NCBI RefSeq assembly: GCF_006974105.1
Contig: NZ_CP036282.1
Span: 4,402,001-4,466,000, forward strand
Length of the DNA stretch: 64,000 nucleotides
Reading direction: 5' to 3'
Origin: Rhodoferax aquaticus
GTDB lineage: Bacteria > Pseudomonadota > Gammaproteobacteria > Burkholderiales > Burkholderiaceae_C
Shown here: positions 42,851 to 51,655 of the stretch, one piece after another
Layout of the letters: every line of letters starts with the position of its first letter
Position numbering within the stretch: the first letter of the stretch is position 1
The notes under the pieces: generated by a model
What the model saw: the letters and a program-made list of their open reading frames with translations, nothing else
What the model was told of the DNA's origin: nothing
The model's database searches: none
Program-made: the position numbers and the translations under genes

Positions 42851-44647
42851 TTAGGCTGTGCGGTGGCCGCGGGCCGCAGTGGTCATTTCCTGAGCGGGAT
42901 CATCGGCGGCGCACACCCGTTTGGCCCATGGGGCGAGGCGTGTGGTGTCTGCCCGTAGTATTTCTTGTTTGACGGCGAGGATCTGCGCAGGATGCATAGA
43001 GAAGGTGCGCAGGCCCATGCCCAACAACAAGCGGGTGAGGCTAATGTCGCCCGCCATCTCACCGCAAACGGTGACCTCTTTTCCCTGCGCAATGCTCTCG
43101 GCGATGGTCTCGGACACTAAACGCAAGACAGCTGGGTGCAATGGGTCATACAAATGCGCCACAGACTCGTCGGCGCGGTCAATGGCCAAGGTGTATTGGA
43201 TAAGGTCGTTGGTGCCGATGGACAAATAGTCAAAGTGCTTGAGGAAGTACTTCACACTCAAGGCTGCAGCGGGTATCTCAATCATGGCACCCAACTTCAC
43301 AGGACCGTAGACAAGGCCTTTTTGGTCCAGTTGGGCGCGCGCTTGCTGCACATGGGCCAGGGTTTGACGGATCTCGCTGGCGTGCGCCAACATGGGCACT
43401 AACAAGTTCACTTTGCCATGCGCGGCGGCCCGCAAGATGGCACGCAGCTGGGTCAAGAACATCGCCGGGTCAGCCAGACTCCACCGAATTGCGCGCAAGC
43501 CCAAAGCGGGGTTGAGGTGTGAGTTGTCGCGGGTGGAGTTGTCCAGCGGCTTGTCTGCTCCGACGTCGACGGTTCGGATGGTGACCGGTAGGCCTTGCAT
43601 GCCTTCTACGGCGCGCCGATACGCGTGGTACTGCTCTTCCTCATCGGGCAGGTTGTTTTGCCGCCCCATAAACAGAAATTCGCTTCGAAACAAGCCCACA
43701 CCCAAGGCCCCCGCCTTAAGCGCGGCATTGGCATCTTCAGGCATTTCAATGTTGGCCAGCAGCAGCACTTTCTCACCGTCCATCGTGACTGCGGGTGTGT
43801 GCAAGAGACGGGATAGGCGTCCACGCTCAAGATCCCCTTGGCGTTGCTTGAAGCCATACTCTGCCAAGATGATGGGCGACGGGTCCACGATCATGACGCC
43901 AGCGTCGCCATCGATGATGACCCAATCGTCTTGGCGAACCAATTGACTGGCTGAACGAGCACCTACCACCGCAGGTATGTCCATGCTGCGCGCCACGATG
44001 GCAGTATGGGAAGTTTTGCCGCCTACATCTGTAATAAAGCCAGCGAACACACTTTGCTTGAACTGCAGCATGTCAGCGGGAGACAGATCGTGCGCAATGA
44101 GAACCAGGGGCACGTCCACCGTGTCGTCAAGCAAAAGGTCTTGCTGAGAGGTCTTGCGCGCGGCGCGCGGTGCTGTGGCGGCAATGGCCGACGCTGTGCC
44201 TTTCATGGCGCGCAAAACGCGCTCGGCGATTTGTTCGACGTCTGCCTTGCGCTCGCGCAGGTATTCGTCTTCCATGTCATCGAAATGGCGACCAATGATT
44301 TCCAGCTGCGTCGTAACGGCCCATTCGGCGTTGTACAAGCGATCGGTGATCCAGTGCTTGACACCCCCGCTGATCTCCGTGTCTTGCAGGAGCATCAGAT
44401 GCACATCAAGCAAAGCGCCCAGCTCATGCGATGTTTCTTTGGGCCCCATGTGTGCCACGTTGGCTTGCAAACGATGAATCTCGTCAATCACCGCAGCGCG
44501 GCCTGCGCGAACCCGGTTGATTTCCGACTCCACTTCATGGGGTTCAATGAAGTAGTGAGCGACATCTGCACGGCTTGACGCAACCAATACAGCACGACCG
44601 ATCGCGATACCACGCGATACCGTAAGACCATGAATTGCAAATGTCAT
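42851..44647 (-). CDS. ptsI: Phosphoenolpyruvate-protein phosphotransferase, enzyme I
   Basis: Takes phosphate from PEP onto a histidine and passes it to HPr. 598 residues: N-terminal FAIHGLTVSRGIAIGRAVL, the phospho-histidine region GGKTSHTAIVARSMDIPAVVG (His near 218), PEP-binding LFRSEFLFMGR and LRAIRWSLADPAMFLTQLRA, and the C-terminal SIGTNDLIQYTLAIDR with the catalytic cysteine region VTVCGEMAGD. It is the last gene of manX-ptsH-ptsI, with no sugar-specific EIIBC here, so the system is probably regulatory. Confidence 0.96.
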   Translation of the reverse strand: MTFAIHGLTVSRGIAIGRAVLVASSRADVAHYFIEPHEVESEINRVRAGRAAVIDEIHRLQANVAHMGPKETSHELGALLDVHLMLLQDTEISGGVKHWITDRLYNAEWAVTTQLEIIGRHFDDMEDEYLRERKADVEQIAERVLRAMKGTASAIAATAPRAARKTSQQDLLLDDTVDVPLVLIAHDLSPADMLQFKQSVFAGFITDVGGKTSHTAIVARSMDIPAVVGARSASQLVRQDDWVIIDGDAGVMIVDPSPIILAEYGFKQRQGDLERGRLSRLLHTPAVTMDGEKVLLLANIEMPEDANAALKAGALGVGLFRSEFLFMGRQNNLPDEEEQYHAYRRAVEGMQGLPVTIRTVDVGADKPLDNSTRDNSHLNPALGLRAIRWSLADPAMFLTQLRAILRAAAHGKVNLLVPMLAHASEIRQTLAHVQQARAQLDQKGLVYGPVKLGAMIEIPAAALSVKYFLKHFDYLSIGTNDLIQYTLAIDRADESVAHLYDPLHPAVLRLVSETIAESIAQGKEVTVCGEMAGDISLTRLLLGMGLRTFSMHPAQILAVKQEILRADTTRLAPWAKRVCAADDPAQEMTTAARGHRTA

Positions 44648-44695
44648 TGGGAGGCGACGTCAAAGGGAGGGCAATAAGGGAGGAACAACGCGAGG

Positions 44696-44965
44696 CTACT
44701 CACCTTCGCCAAAACGGTCCGCGATCAGGGCTAGCATGGCATCCATAGCCTCTTGTTCCCGCTCACCCTCGGTGTCCAGTGTGACGGTAGAGCCAATGCC
44801 AGCCGCCAGCATCATGACCCCCATGATGCTCTTGGCGTTCACACGGCGCTCGCCCTTGCTAATCCATACTTCACAGGGGAAGCTACCAGCCAGCTTAGTG
44901 AGCTTGGCAGACGCACGTGCATGCAAACCCAATTTATTGATGATGGTCGTGGATGTGTTGATCAT
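44696..44965 (-). CDS. ptsH: Phosphocarrier protein HPr
   Basis: 89 residues with His15 in NKLGLHARASAKL, the site phosphorylated by enzyme I, and Ser46 in RVNAKSIMGVMML, the site of HPr kinase regulation found in many betaproteobacteria. The gene start overlaps the end of manX by 32 bases (44934-44965), and ptsI follows after 48 bases. Confidence 0.96.
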   Translation of the reverse strand: MINTSTTIINKLGLHARASAKLTKLAGSFPCEVWISKGERRVNAKSIMGVMMLAAGIGSTVTLDTEGEREQEAMDAMLALIADRFGEGE

Positions 44966-45380
44966 TGGGAGCTCGTGTTTGATTTTGGGGTGCGGTCACG
45001 GAAACTTGCATGATGCATTGGGTGCCACCGACAAGGGCTCTGGCCACCAAGGCGTCTAATGATTCATGGGCATAGTTCATGGTACGCAGCAGCATGGGCA
45101 GGTTCACCCCGGCCACTAGTTTGGAGTGCGTGCCGTCTACTATTTTTTGCGCCACATTGCTCGGCGTGGCGCCAAATACGTCTGTTAAAACCAAGGTGTT
45201 GGGCGTTGCGAGTTGGCCGAGTAAGCCTAAGGCCTTGTGCTTGGTGTGGTCAGGCGACTCGCTGGGCTCTACATCCAAGGCCATCACATGCCCTGCCGCA
45301 TCAGGGTACACATGCAGTGCACAGGCGCGTAGTGCACTGGCCAAGGGTGCATGGGCAACGATCAAAATGCCTGTGTTCAT
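44934..45380 (-). CDS. manX: PTS fructose/mannose-type EIIA component
   Basis: 148 residues of the EIIA(Man) family: phospho-acceptor His10 in GILIVAHAPLASAL, then LVLTDVFGATPSNVAQKIV and VNLPMLLRTMNY. It receives phosphate from HPr but the EIIB and membrane parts are missing, as in other Burkholderiales where this forms a phosphorylation-dependent signalling branch. First gene of the operon; in related genomes gshB often precedes it, but here 244 gene-free bases do. The HPr gene overlaps its 3' end. Confidence 0.9.
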   Translation of the reverse strand: MNTGILIVAHAPLASALRACALHVYPDAAGHVMALDVEPSESPDHTKHKALGLLGQLATPNTLVLTDVFGATPSNVAQKIVDGTHSKLVAGVNLPMLLRTMNYAHESLDALVARALVGGTQCIMQVSVTAPQNQTRAPNDQHIHDHHQ

Positions 45381-45554
45381 AGTGAAGATAAAGCGGCGTA
45401 GGGCCTGTGATTATGGCTTCTTTGCGTCCGCCACGTACAGAGATGACGCAGCGCAGCAATTCGGTCGAAACACATGCACTCTTGAAGCTTTGAATCTGGA
45501 GGCCTGTAGCGCAAAAGCCAAGCCGAAATGTGGCATAGCGCATGACTAGATTAC

Positions 45555-45588
45555 GCTTCGCGCTATCAAGTTAATAGTGGCGCGAAGC
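45555..45588. repeat. Inverted repeat between manX and the lipoprotein gene
   Basis: GCTTCGCGC (45555-45563) pairs perfectly with GCGCGAAGC (45580-45588) around a 16-base loop. It lies 36 bases past the stop of the lipoprotein gene on the minus strand. There is no T-run on either side, so it is either a weak terminator, a processing site or an operator of the manX operon. Confidence 0.5.
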
Positions 45589-45624
45589 AACGTGAGTGGC
45601 ACGTATGAGAACAGGTTCCAGAGC

Positions 45625-46152
45625 TCATTTCCATTGCAGCTCTGCAGTGAGCGCCTCCAACACCGCAGGTTCGATGGTTGCCGCGTACACGGCAACATGG
45701 TAGACCTCTGCGCCACGGACGAACCAGCGCAGATTAGCTTGCAATGGTTCTCCTGCTGGCGATTGCCCCCGCACGGTCATGTTTAGCTCGGGCACGAGTC
45801 CATTGCCCGGCGGACTGGGCAACTGGCTAATGGGAGTGGCAGCGGAAACTTGTGCGCGCAGGTTGGCCAGTGACTCGATCTGCCAGGCCTCTAGCACCTT
45901 ACGGGTCTGGGTCACGGCATTGACTTGCACATGGCTCACCGCAAAGATGGCCCCACCCGTTTCGCAACCTGCCATGCTCATGACCATGGTTTGGCCGGCC
46001 AATTGCACAGGTCGCTCTGCGCGGTCAGGTTTGCATGGCAGATTCATGCTGAGCTGCTTCAGGCTCACCGTGCGCCAGTTGTAAGTCGGGCTGCATGCGA
46101 CCAGTTGCCCTCCAGCGACGCACAGTAGCAGCGCCTTCAAGACGCGGTTCAC
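45625..46152 (-). CDS. Putative lipoprotein of unknown function
   Basis: 175 residues starting at a GTG (46152). Signal MNRVLKALLLCVAGGQLVAC ends in a lipobox LVAC at residues 17-20. The mature protein (RTVSLKQLSMNLPCKPDRAE, MSMAGCETGGAIFAVSHVQV) has no motif I recognise. Its start overlaps the DUF4197 stop as GTGA, so both are translated from one transcript and may act together in the envelope. Confidence 0.75.
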   Translation of the reverse strand: MNRVLKALLLCVAGGQLVACSPTYNWRTVSLKQLSMNLPCKPDRAERPVQLAGQTMVMSMAGCETGGAIFAVSHVQVNAVTQTRKVLEAWQIESLANLRAQVSAATPISQLPSPPGNGLVPELNMTVRGQSPAGEPLQANLRWFVRGAEVYHVAVYAATIEPAVLEALTAELQWK

Positions 46153-46850
46153 TTGAGCGCGCCAAATACTTTCGTGAGGATGGAACTGCCGTAGGCCACC
46201 GGGTTTTGGCGTATTTTCTTTTCCTCTTCGGCGATCATGAAGTAGAGACCGTCCAACGTTTTTCCTGTGACGTACTGCTGGATATTCGCATCCTCTTTCT
46301 TGATCAAGCCAAACTCAGATGCCTTGCCAGCAAGTTGGTTGTACTTTTCGGCCAAGCCAATTTTGGCGGTAGCTTTAGTGACCACCGGTAGAAACTTTAC
46401 GCCAAGATCCACACGCGTTTTGTCTGCAAAAAACTGGGTGACTGCGGTGTCGCCGCCTTGGAGAATACCCTTGGCATCGGTAACCGTCATGGTTTGCACT
46501 GCCTTGGTCAGCAGGTCCTTGGCCAGCGGAACAGAGGCCTCGGCACCCCGGTTCATAGCTTCAACCAGTTCATCCAAACGCGCACCCTGCCCTAAGGTGC
46601 GGAGCATGTTCGCGGCGTCTTGGAGGTAGCCGGGCAAAGGAATTCGAACTTTTTCATTGCCAAGGTATCCATTAGGGGCGCTGAGTACGCTGATGGCAGA
46701 CGATGCTCCCTTTTCCAGAGCGGTTTTAAGGCCTTTGGATGCATCCATGTTGGTGAGATCTGCCAGTGTCAACGCATGGGCTTGGAGCTGCATTCCTGCG
46801 AGGGTCGCAAGCGTAAAGGCCTGAATGAAATTAAACTGTCGTCGATCCAT
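46149..46850 (-). CDS. DUF4197 domain protein, exported
   Basis: 233 residues: signal-like N-terminus (FIQAFTLATLAGMQLQAHAL), then the DUF4197 body (GLKTALEKGASSAISVL, GYLGNEKVRIPLPGYLQDA, MNRGAEASVPLAKDLLTKAV, GILQGGDTAVTQFF). Members are periplasmic or envelope proteins of unknown function. The start codon is only 14 bases from the divergent thioredoxin-like gene start, so at least one promoter lies inside a coding region. Overlaps the lipoprotein gene downstream. Confidence 0.88.
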   Translation of the reverse strand: MDRRQFNFIQAFTLATLAGMQLQAHALTLADLTNMDASKGLKTALEKGASSAISVLSAPNGYLGNEKVRIPLPGYLQDAANMLRTLGQGARLDELVEAMNRGAEASVPLAKDLLTKAVQTMTVTDAKGILQGGDTAVTQFFADKTRVDLGVKFLPVVTKATAKIGLAEKYNQLAGKASEFGLIKKEDANIQQYVTGKTLDGLYFMIAEEEKKIRQNPVAYGSSILTKVFGALK

Positions 46851-46864
46851 GGGTACACCTCTTT

Positions 46865-47362
46865 ATGAAACGTAATATTGCGATTGTCGCCATCCTAGCT
46901 GCTTGCGCGGGGGTTGCCTCGACATACTTTTTAGCGGCCAATGACGTAGCGCCGGAGTCGAAGTTTGTTTTGCTCGATGGGAGCACCAAGACAAGCCAAG
47001 ACTTGAAAGGGCGAGTGACCTTGGTCAATTTTTGGGCGACGAGCTGCGTGACCTGTGTCGCCGAGATGCCCAGATTGATAGCTACCTTTGAGAAGTACAA
47101 AGGGCAGGGATACCAGACATTTGGCGTGGCAATGCAGTACGACCCACCTAGCTACGTGGTGAATTTTGTGGATACCCGCAAGGTGCCGTATGCCATTGCC
47201 ATTGACAACACTGGTGCGCTAGCGCGAGATTGGGGACAAGTACAACTTACTCCAACAAGCTACTTGGTGAACAAGCGCGGCCAGATTGTGAAGCGGTATG
47301 TCGGTGAGCCTAATTTTGCAGAGCTTCACAAGCTGATTGAGACTCTGCTCAAAGAGGCTTAG
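46865..47362 (+). CDS. TlpA-like membrane-anchored thioredoxin
   Basis: 165 residues: N-terminal membrane anchor (IAIVAILAACAGVASTYFL), then a TlpA/ResA thioredoxin fold with redox pair C61-V-T-C64 in NFWATSCVTCVAEMPRL, GVAMQYDPPSYVVNFV and the cis-proline region WGQVQLTPTSYLVNKRGQIV. Such proteins reduce disulfides in the periplasm, often in cytochrome c maturation; a cytochrome c' and a cytochrome b561 gene lie just downstream. Diverges from the DUF4197 gene. Confidence 0.88.
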   Translation: MKRNIAIVAILAACAGVASTYFLAANDVAPESKFVLLDGSTKTSQDLKGRVTLVNFWATSCVTCVAEMPRLIATFEKYKGQGYQTFGVAMQYDPPSYVVNFVDTRKVPYAIAIDNTGALARDWGQVQLTPTSYLVNKRGQIVKRYVGEPNFAELHKLIETLLKEA

Positions 47363-47398
47363 TGGAGCGCGCTTGGTTCGCGCCCCATGTTGAGCTGA

Positions 47399-47848
47399 TT
47401 ATGAACGGAATGCGTCGTGGCAGGCCTTACAAGAGCCGCCAACTGCGCCGACCGCAGCCTTAATGCTGTCAAGGCTGCCTGTTTTGGCAGCTGCATTGAG
47501 CTTGGACATATCTGCCTGCATTTTTTCACTGAGTTCGGTGAATTTGGCTTTGTCACTCCAGATTTCAGGCTTGGCTTTGGTGTTGCCCTTGTCACTTCCC
47601 TCAACAAAAGCAGACCAAGGTAGTTTGGACATGTACTCAGCAGTTGCTGCGCTTTCCGCAGCCAACTTGGCGTCGAAGGGAGCCTTGCCAGCAGCCATTG
47701 CGGCCACCCTACCGAATTGCTGCTGCATGACAAACAGGGCAGACTGGCGGTATTTGATGGCATCTTCAGGCTTAGCGAACTGTGCATGGGCAGGAACAGT
47801 AAGGCTTGCGGCAGAAGCGACGATTAGCAGGGTAGCCAAAATGCGCAT
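47399..47848 (-). CDS. Cytochrome c' / c-556 (class II cytochrome c)
   Basis: 149 residues with a signal peptide (ILATLLIVASAASLTVPAHAQ) and C-terminal heme attachment C140-K-A-C143-H144 near the end, the four-helix class II layout (ALFVMQQQFGRVAAMAAG, WSDKAKFTELSEKMQADM). Periplasmic. Start at 47848 chosen; the open frame upstream lacks a signal. Divergent from the cytochrome b561 gene, which probably exchanges electrons with it. Confidence 0.92.
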   Translation of the reverse strand: MRILATLLIVASAASLTVPAHAQFAKPEDAIKYRQSALFVMQQQFGRVAAMAAGKAPFDAKLAAESAATAEYMSKLPWSAFVEGSDKGNTKAKPEIWSDKAKFTELSEKMQADMSKLNAAAKTGSLDSIKAAVGAVGGSCKACHDAFRS

Positions 47849-47990
47849 GAGATCTCCTAGGTGAGTTGGAACAACGGGCGACACCGGGTAGAGTGTAGGG
47901 GTAGGCGGAAAATATTGCTTGCGGGTCTTGGTTTCGAAGACAGCCACAGTGTAAAAACTGTTCCTTCAGCTTAGATTGAGGATTAGAGAC

Positions 47991-48653
47991 ATGGTCAAAG
48001 TGAGAGTGTGGGATCTACCCACTCGCCTATTCCACTGGGGACTTGCCGCATGTGTGGTCGGCTTGGTGATCACGGGACAGATTGGCGGCGGTGCAATGGA
48101 GTGGCATTTCAGGCTCGGGTTTGCGGTGCTCTCCTTGCTAGTGTTTCGCATAGTTTGGGGCTTCGTGGGAGGTAGATGGTCCCGCTTCTCAAGTTTTACC
48201 TATTCGCCGCGCAGTCTGCTGCGGTACGCACAAGGAGAGTCGGAGCCGAGCGCTCACGTTGGACACCATCCTCTCGGTGCCCTCTCGGTCTATGCGCTTT
48301 TATTGGCGCTTGTCCTGCAAGCTTCTGCCGGAATGCTAAGTGACGACGAAATTTCAAACGCGGGACCATTTGCGAAGCTGGTGTCGAGCCGCTGGGTTGA
48401 GTTGGCGACCTTCTTCCACACAGAGGTTGGCAAATTGGCATTGATAGGTTTGGTTACTCTCCACGTGGTGGCGGTGCTGGTGTATCGCTTCAAGAAACGC
48501 GAGGACCTTCTAACCCCAATGCTTACTGGGGACAAAATCTTGGACTTTTCCGCTCCGGCAGCGAGAGACGACAAATATTCTCGACTGCTCGCCTTGGCAA
48601 TTTTTGTTGTCTCTCTCGCGGGTGTATTCACGCTCGTGGGCTGGGCAGGTTAG
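47991..48653 (+). CDS. Cytochrome b561-type membrane protein
   Basis: 220 residues, four membrane helices of the bacterial b561 / Ni-Fe hydrogenase b-subunit fold: VRVWDLPTRLFHWGLAACVV (heme-ligand His), MEWHFRLGFAVLSLLVFRIVWGF (His), PLGALSVYALLLALVLQASAGM and LALIGLVTLHVVAVLVYRF (His). ATG at 47991 with GAGGA at 47979-47983. It pairs with the divergent cytochrome c' gene. Confidence 0.9.
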   Translation: MVKVRVWDLPTRLFHWGLAACVVGLVITGQIGGGAMEWHFRLGFAVLSLLVFRIVWGFVGGRWSRFSSFTYSPRSLLRYAQGESEPSAHVGHHPLGALSVYALLLALVLQASAGMLSDDEISNAGPFAKLVSSRWVELATFFHTEVGKLALIGLVTLHVVAVLVYRFKKREDLLTPMLTGDKILDFSAPAARDDKYSRLLALAIFVVSLAGVFTLVGWAG

Positions 48654-48677
48654 CCAGCGCATTGCCGCTGTTGGTCT

Positions 48678-49166
48678 ATGCAACCTATTGTTCTGCAACA
48701 AGTGGCCTCCGCTGACGTGGAACGAGTTAGCCACGCGCGTGCGTTGTTCCAGTCGTACGCATCAGCCTTGGCGATTGATCTGTGCTTCCAAGGCTTTCAG
48801 TCCGAGTTAGAGTCCCTTCCTGGCGACTATGAAGCACCACGCGGGGCCCTCTTGCTTGCCTATGTAGCCCAGACACCGGCGGGGTGCTGTGCTTTGCGCC
48901 CCATTGATACCAGTGACTATGAAAACGCGTGTGAGATGAAGCGGCTCTATGTGTCTCCCGAGTTCCGAGGCTTAGGACTGGGCAGAAAGCTCGCAGAATC
49001 TATGATGGACTATGCCAGATTGGCAAGCTACAAGTATCTACTCTTAGACACATTGGATGACATGGAGGCAGCCCGAGGCCTCTACCAAGACCTTGGATTT
49101 GAAGAAGTGCCGCCGTACTACTACAACCCAATTGCCGGGGCGCATTACCTCAGGGTCAGCTTGTAA
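48678..49166 (+). CDS. GNAT-family N-acetyltransferase
   Basis: 162 residues. The acetyl-CoA loop is YVSPEFRGLGLGRKLAESM, followed by YLLLDTLDDMEAARGLYQDLGFEEVPPYYYNP, a PanZ/YiiD-like layout. The substrate cannot be read from sequence. Starts 24 bases after cytochrome b561 with no strong ribosome site, so it may be translated by reinitiation. Confidence 0.88.
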   Translation: MQPIVLQQVASADVERVSHARALFQSYASALAIDLCFQGFQSELESLPGDYEAPRGALLLAYVAQTPAGCCALRPIDTSDYENACEMKRLYVSPEFRGLGLGRKLAESMMDYARLASYKYLLLDTLDDMEAARGLYQDLGFEEVPPYYYNPIAGAHYLRVSL

Positions 49167-49194
49167 TTCGGCGGCAATCACACTCGCGCTGTTG

Positions 49195-49704
49195 CTACGC
49201 CGCTCGTGCCTGTGCCAAAAGAGTTTCAGCGTCGCTCACTTCAAACTTGCCGGGTCCTTCAACGTTCAAAGCAACTACCTTACTGTCGCGAACTAACATA
49301 GAGTAGCGGTTGCTGCGCAGACCCATGCCGCGGCTCGTAAGGTCCAGCGTCAGTCCTGTCGCTTGGGCGAACACAGCACTACCGTCGGCTAGCATGCGTA
49401 CCTTACCTGCAGTCTGCTGCTCCCGGCCCCAGGCACCCATTACAAATGCGTCGTTGACGCTAATGCACCAGATCTCGTCTACACCTGCAGACTTAAACGC
49501 CTCATAGTGCTGTACATACCCTGGCACATGCTTCGCTGAGCAAGTCGGCGTAAACGCACCAGGCAATGCAAACACTGCGATTAGCTTTCCAGCGCTTGCC
49601 GCGACAGCATCCACCGGATTGGGACCAAGGCTACAGCCCTCGGTCTCGATGTCAACGAATTCCATCAACTGCGATTGGGGCAACGTATCGCCAACTTGAA
49701 TCAT
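49195..49704 (-). CDS. Prx5-type peroxiredoxin
   Basis: 169 residues. Peroxidatic Cys55 lies in FALPGAFTPTCSAKHVPGY, followed by the family motif VDEIWCISVNDAFVMGAWG and RNSRYSML-like RSNRYSMLVRDSKVV. Reduces hydroperoxides, usually with glutathione/glutaredoxin. It is downstream of the S10 operon on the same strand, after the terminator-like palindrome at 49763-49787. Converges with the GNAT gene. Confidence 0.93.
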   Translation of the reverse strand: MIQVGDTLPQSQLMEFVDIETEGCSLGPNPVDAVAASAGKLIAVFALPGAFTPTCSAKHVPGYVQHYEAFKSAGVDEIWCISVNDAFVMGAWGREQQTAGKVRMLADGSAVFAQATGLTLDLTSRGMGLRSNRYSMLVRDSKVVALNVEGPGKFEVSDAETLLAQARAA

Positions 49705-49762
49705 GGGAGGTTTCCTAAAATCTGTGGGTTAAAGCTAAAGCATCAATGGTACGCACCAATGC

Positions 49763-49787
49763 AAACGGCCCACATTGTGGGCCGTTT
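49763..49787 (-). terminator. Terminator-like palindrome after rpsQ
   Basis: AAACGGCCCAC (49763-49773) and GTGGGCCGTTT (49777-49787) form a perfect 11-base stem with a 3-base loop, about 35 bases past the rpsQ stop. On the minus strand only three T residues close the stem, so termination may be partial. The palindrome reads equally in both directions. Confidence 0.7.
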
Positions 49788-49820
49788 TCTATTTCGCTGC
49801 TTTGTCTGCTTAAATTAGAC

Positions 49821-50090
49821 TTATACAGCCGCTGCCTTTTCAACCAAGCGGGTCGCAACCCAGTTCTTGGTTTTGGAAATTGGACGGCTTTCAGTGATCT
49901 CAATCACATCGCCCAACTTGTACTCACCCTTTTCATCATGAGCATGGTACTTGCTAGATTTACCAACAATCTTGCCATAGAGCTCGTGCTTAACACGGCG
50001 CTCGATCAAAACTGTCACAGTCTTAGCACGCTTATCGCTGACCACCTTGCCAATCAAGGTGCGCTTGAGGGATTTTTTAGCTTCCGTCAT
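49821..50090 (-). CDS. rpsQ: 30S ribosomal protein S17
   Basis: 89 residues: [39 protein letters not shown] and [18 protein letters not shown] are S17 signatures. Primary 16S rRNA binder of the 5' domain. It is the last S10-operon gene here; the usual next genes (rplN and the spc operon) are not adjacent. Confidence 0.96.
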   Translation of the reverse strand: MTEAKKSLKRTLIGKVVSDKRAKTVTVLIERRVKHELYGKIVGKSSKYHAHDEKGEYKLGDVIEITESRPISKTKNWVATRLVEKAAAV

Positions 50091-50100
50091 TTATCGCTCC

Positions 50101-50307
50101 TTATTTGGCGGATTTGTCTGCGCTTTGCTTCTCGACAAGAATAGTCTTGGCGCGAGCAATGTCACGGCGCGCGGAGCGCAGTGAAGCGGTGTTGGTAACT
50201 TGTTGGGTGGCCTTTTGCATACGCAAACCAAAGTGAGCTTTTTGCAAAGCTTTGATTTCCGTTTCCAAACCAGCAACGTCTTTTTGGCGTAGTTCAGTAG
50301 CTTTCAT
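50101..50307 (-). CDS. rpmC: 50S ribosomal protein L29
   Basis: 68 residues from the ATG at 50307 ([20 protein letters not shown]), with [20 protein letters not shown], typical of L29. AGGAG lies just upstream. The upstream in-frame codons to 50334 overlap the ribosome site and the end of rplP and are not used. Confidence 0.95.
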   Translation of the reverse strand: MKATELRQKDVAGLETEIKALQKAHFGLRMQKATQQVTNTASLRSARRDIARAKTILVEKQSADKSAK

Positions 50308-50323
50308 TTCTTCATTCTCCTGA

Positions 50324-50740
50324 TTACTGGCCAATCATACGACTGACAAAAGTGGTACGCAACGGCAACTTGGCAGCTGCCAAGCGGAACGCTTCACGGG
50401 CCAACTCTTCGGGAACACCAACAATTTCAAATACGATTTTGCCAGGCTGGATTTCAGCGACGTAGTACTCAGGGTTACCCTTACCGTTACCCATACGCAC
50501 TTCAGCAGGCTTTTGGGAAATCGGTTTATCAGGGAACACACGAATCCAGATGCGTCCACCACGCTTCACGTGACGGGAAATCGCACGACGTGCAGATTCA
50601 ATCTGACGTGCGGTCAAACGACCACGATCAGTACACTTCAGACCGAAGTCACCGAAAGCGACCGAGCTGCCTCGGGTCGCGATACCGGTGTTACGGCCCT
50701 TTTGCTCTTTGCGATACTTGCGACGAGCGGGTTGCAACAT
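50324..50740 (-). CDS. rplP: 50S ribosomal protein L16
   Basis: 138 residues: [47 protein letters not shown] [19 protein letters not shown] and [15 protein letters not shown] are the L16 signatures. Binds 23S rRNA near the A site. Two bases separate it from rpsC. Confidence 0.97.
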   Translation of the reverse strand: MLQPARRKYRKEQKGRNTGIATRGSSVAFGDFGLKCTDRGRLTARQIESARRAISRHVKRGGRIWIRVFPDKPISQKPAEVRMGNGKGNPEYYVAEIQPGKIVFEIVGVPEELAREAFRLAAAKLPLRTTFVSRMIGQ

Positions 50741-50742
50741 GA

Positions 50743-51639
50743 TTATTCTCCTTTGCCGTCAGCTGCTGCAGCTGGCGCGGCGACTGAACGTACGCGCTTA
50801 ACGGCGGGTTTGTTAGCGTCAGCACCAGTGGCTTCAGCAGGCTTGTCGCTACCATCGGCCGGAGCGGCATTGCTGCCGGCTGGACGACGCGCACCACGGG
50901 AAGCAGGACGATCTGAACCGGGGCGTGCACCGCCACGGTCATCACGACGAGGACCACGTGGACGACGCTCTTCTTCAGCACGAGGCTCTACAGCAGCGGG
51001 CAGATCGTTGCGGCCCAAGGTGTCACCCTTGTAGACCCACACCTTCACGCCAATAATGCCGTAAGTTGTCTTGGCTTCAGAGGTTCCGTAATCGATATCA
51101 GCACGCAAGGTGTGAAGTGGAACGCGACCTTCGCGATACCATTCGCAACGTGCGATTTCAATACCGTTCAAGCGGCCCGACGACATGATCTTGATACCCA
51201 ATGCGCCCAAGCGCATTGCGTTCTGCATAGCACGCTTCATGGCACGGCGGAACATGATCCGCTTTTCCAATTGCTGCGTAATGCTGTCAGCGATCAGCTT
51301 CGCATCGATTTCAGGCTTACGCACTTCTTCGATATTCACTGCCACTGGCACGCCGAGCTGCTTGCTCAGATCGCGCTTCAAGTTTTCAATGTCTTCGCCC
51401 TTCTTGCCGATCACCACACCAGGACGAGCCGAGTAAATAGTGATACGTGCGTTCTTGGCAGGACGCTCGATCAAAATGCGTGAAACGGAAGCACTCTTCA
51501 GTTTCAGCTTCAAGTACTCACGAACCTTGATGTCTTCTGCCAGCATGCCGGCAAAGTCACGGTTGTTCGCGTACCAGCGTGATGACCAATTACGGCTAAT
51601 CGCCAAGCGAAAGCCGGTTGGGTGGATTTTTTGTCCCAT
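50743..51639 (-). CDS. rpsC: 30S ribosomal protein S3 with long C-terminal extension
   Basis: 298 residues from the ATG at 51639 ([18 protein letters not shown]). KH-domain region [20 protein letters not shown] and the S3 C-terminal domain ([35 protein letters not shown]) are complete. After about residue 215 comes an 80-residue low-complexity tail rich in Arg, Ala, Pro and Asp ([20 protein letters not shown]), absent from the 233-residue E. coli S3 and longer than usual. Confidence 0.96.
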   Translation of the reverse strand: MGQKIHPTGFRLAISRNWSSRWYANNRDFAGMLAEDIKVREYLKLKLKSASVSRILIERPAKNARITIYSARPGVVIGKKGEDIENLKRDLSKQLGVPVAVNIEEVRKPEIDAKLIADSITQQLEKRIMFRRAMKRAMQNAMRLGALGIKIMSSGRLNGIEIARCEWYREGRVPLHTLRADIDYGTSEAKTTYGIIGVKVWVYKGDTLGRNDLPAAVEPRAEEERRPRGPRRDDRGGARPGSDRPASRGARRPAGSNAAPADGSDKPAEATGADANKPAVKRVRSVAAPAAAADGKGE

Positions 51640-51655
51640 ATCTTCCTGGCCTTTT

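Noticed and set aside
45555..45588. Hairpin as a definite terminator of the lipoprotein transcript
   Set aside because: The stem is perfect but no T-run follows on the minus strand, so it is listed only as an inverted repeat.
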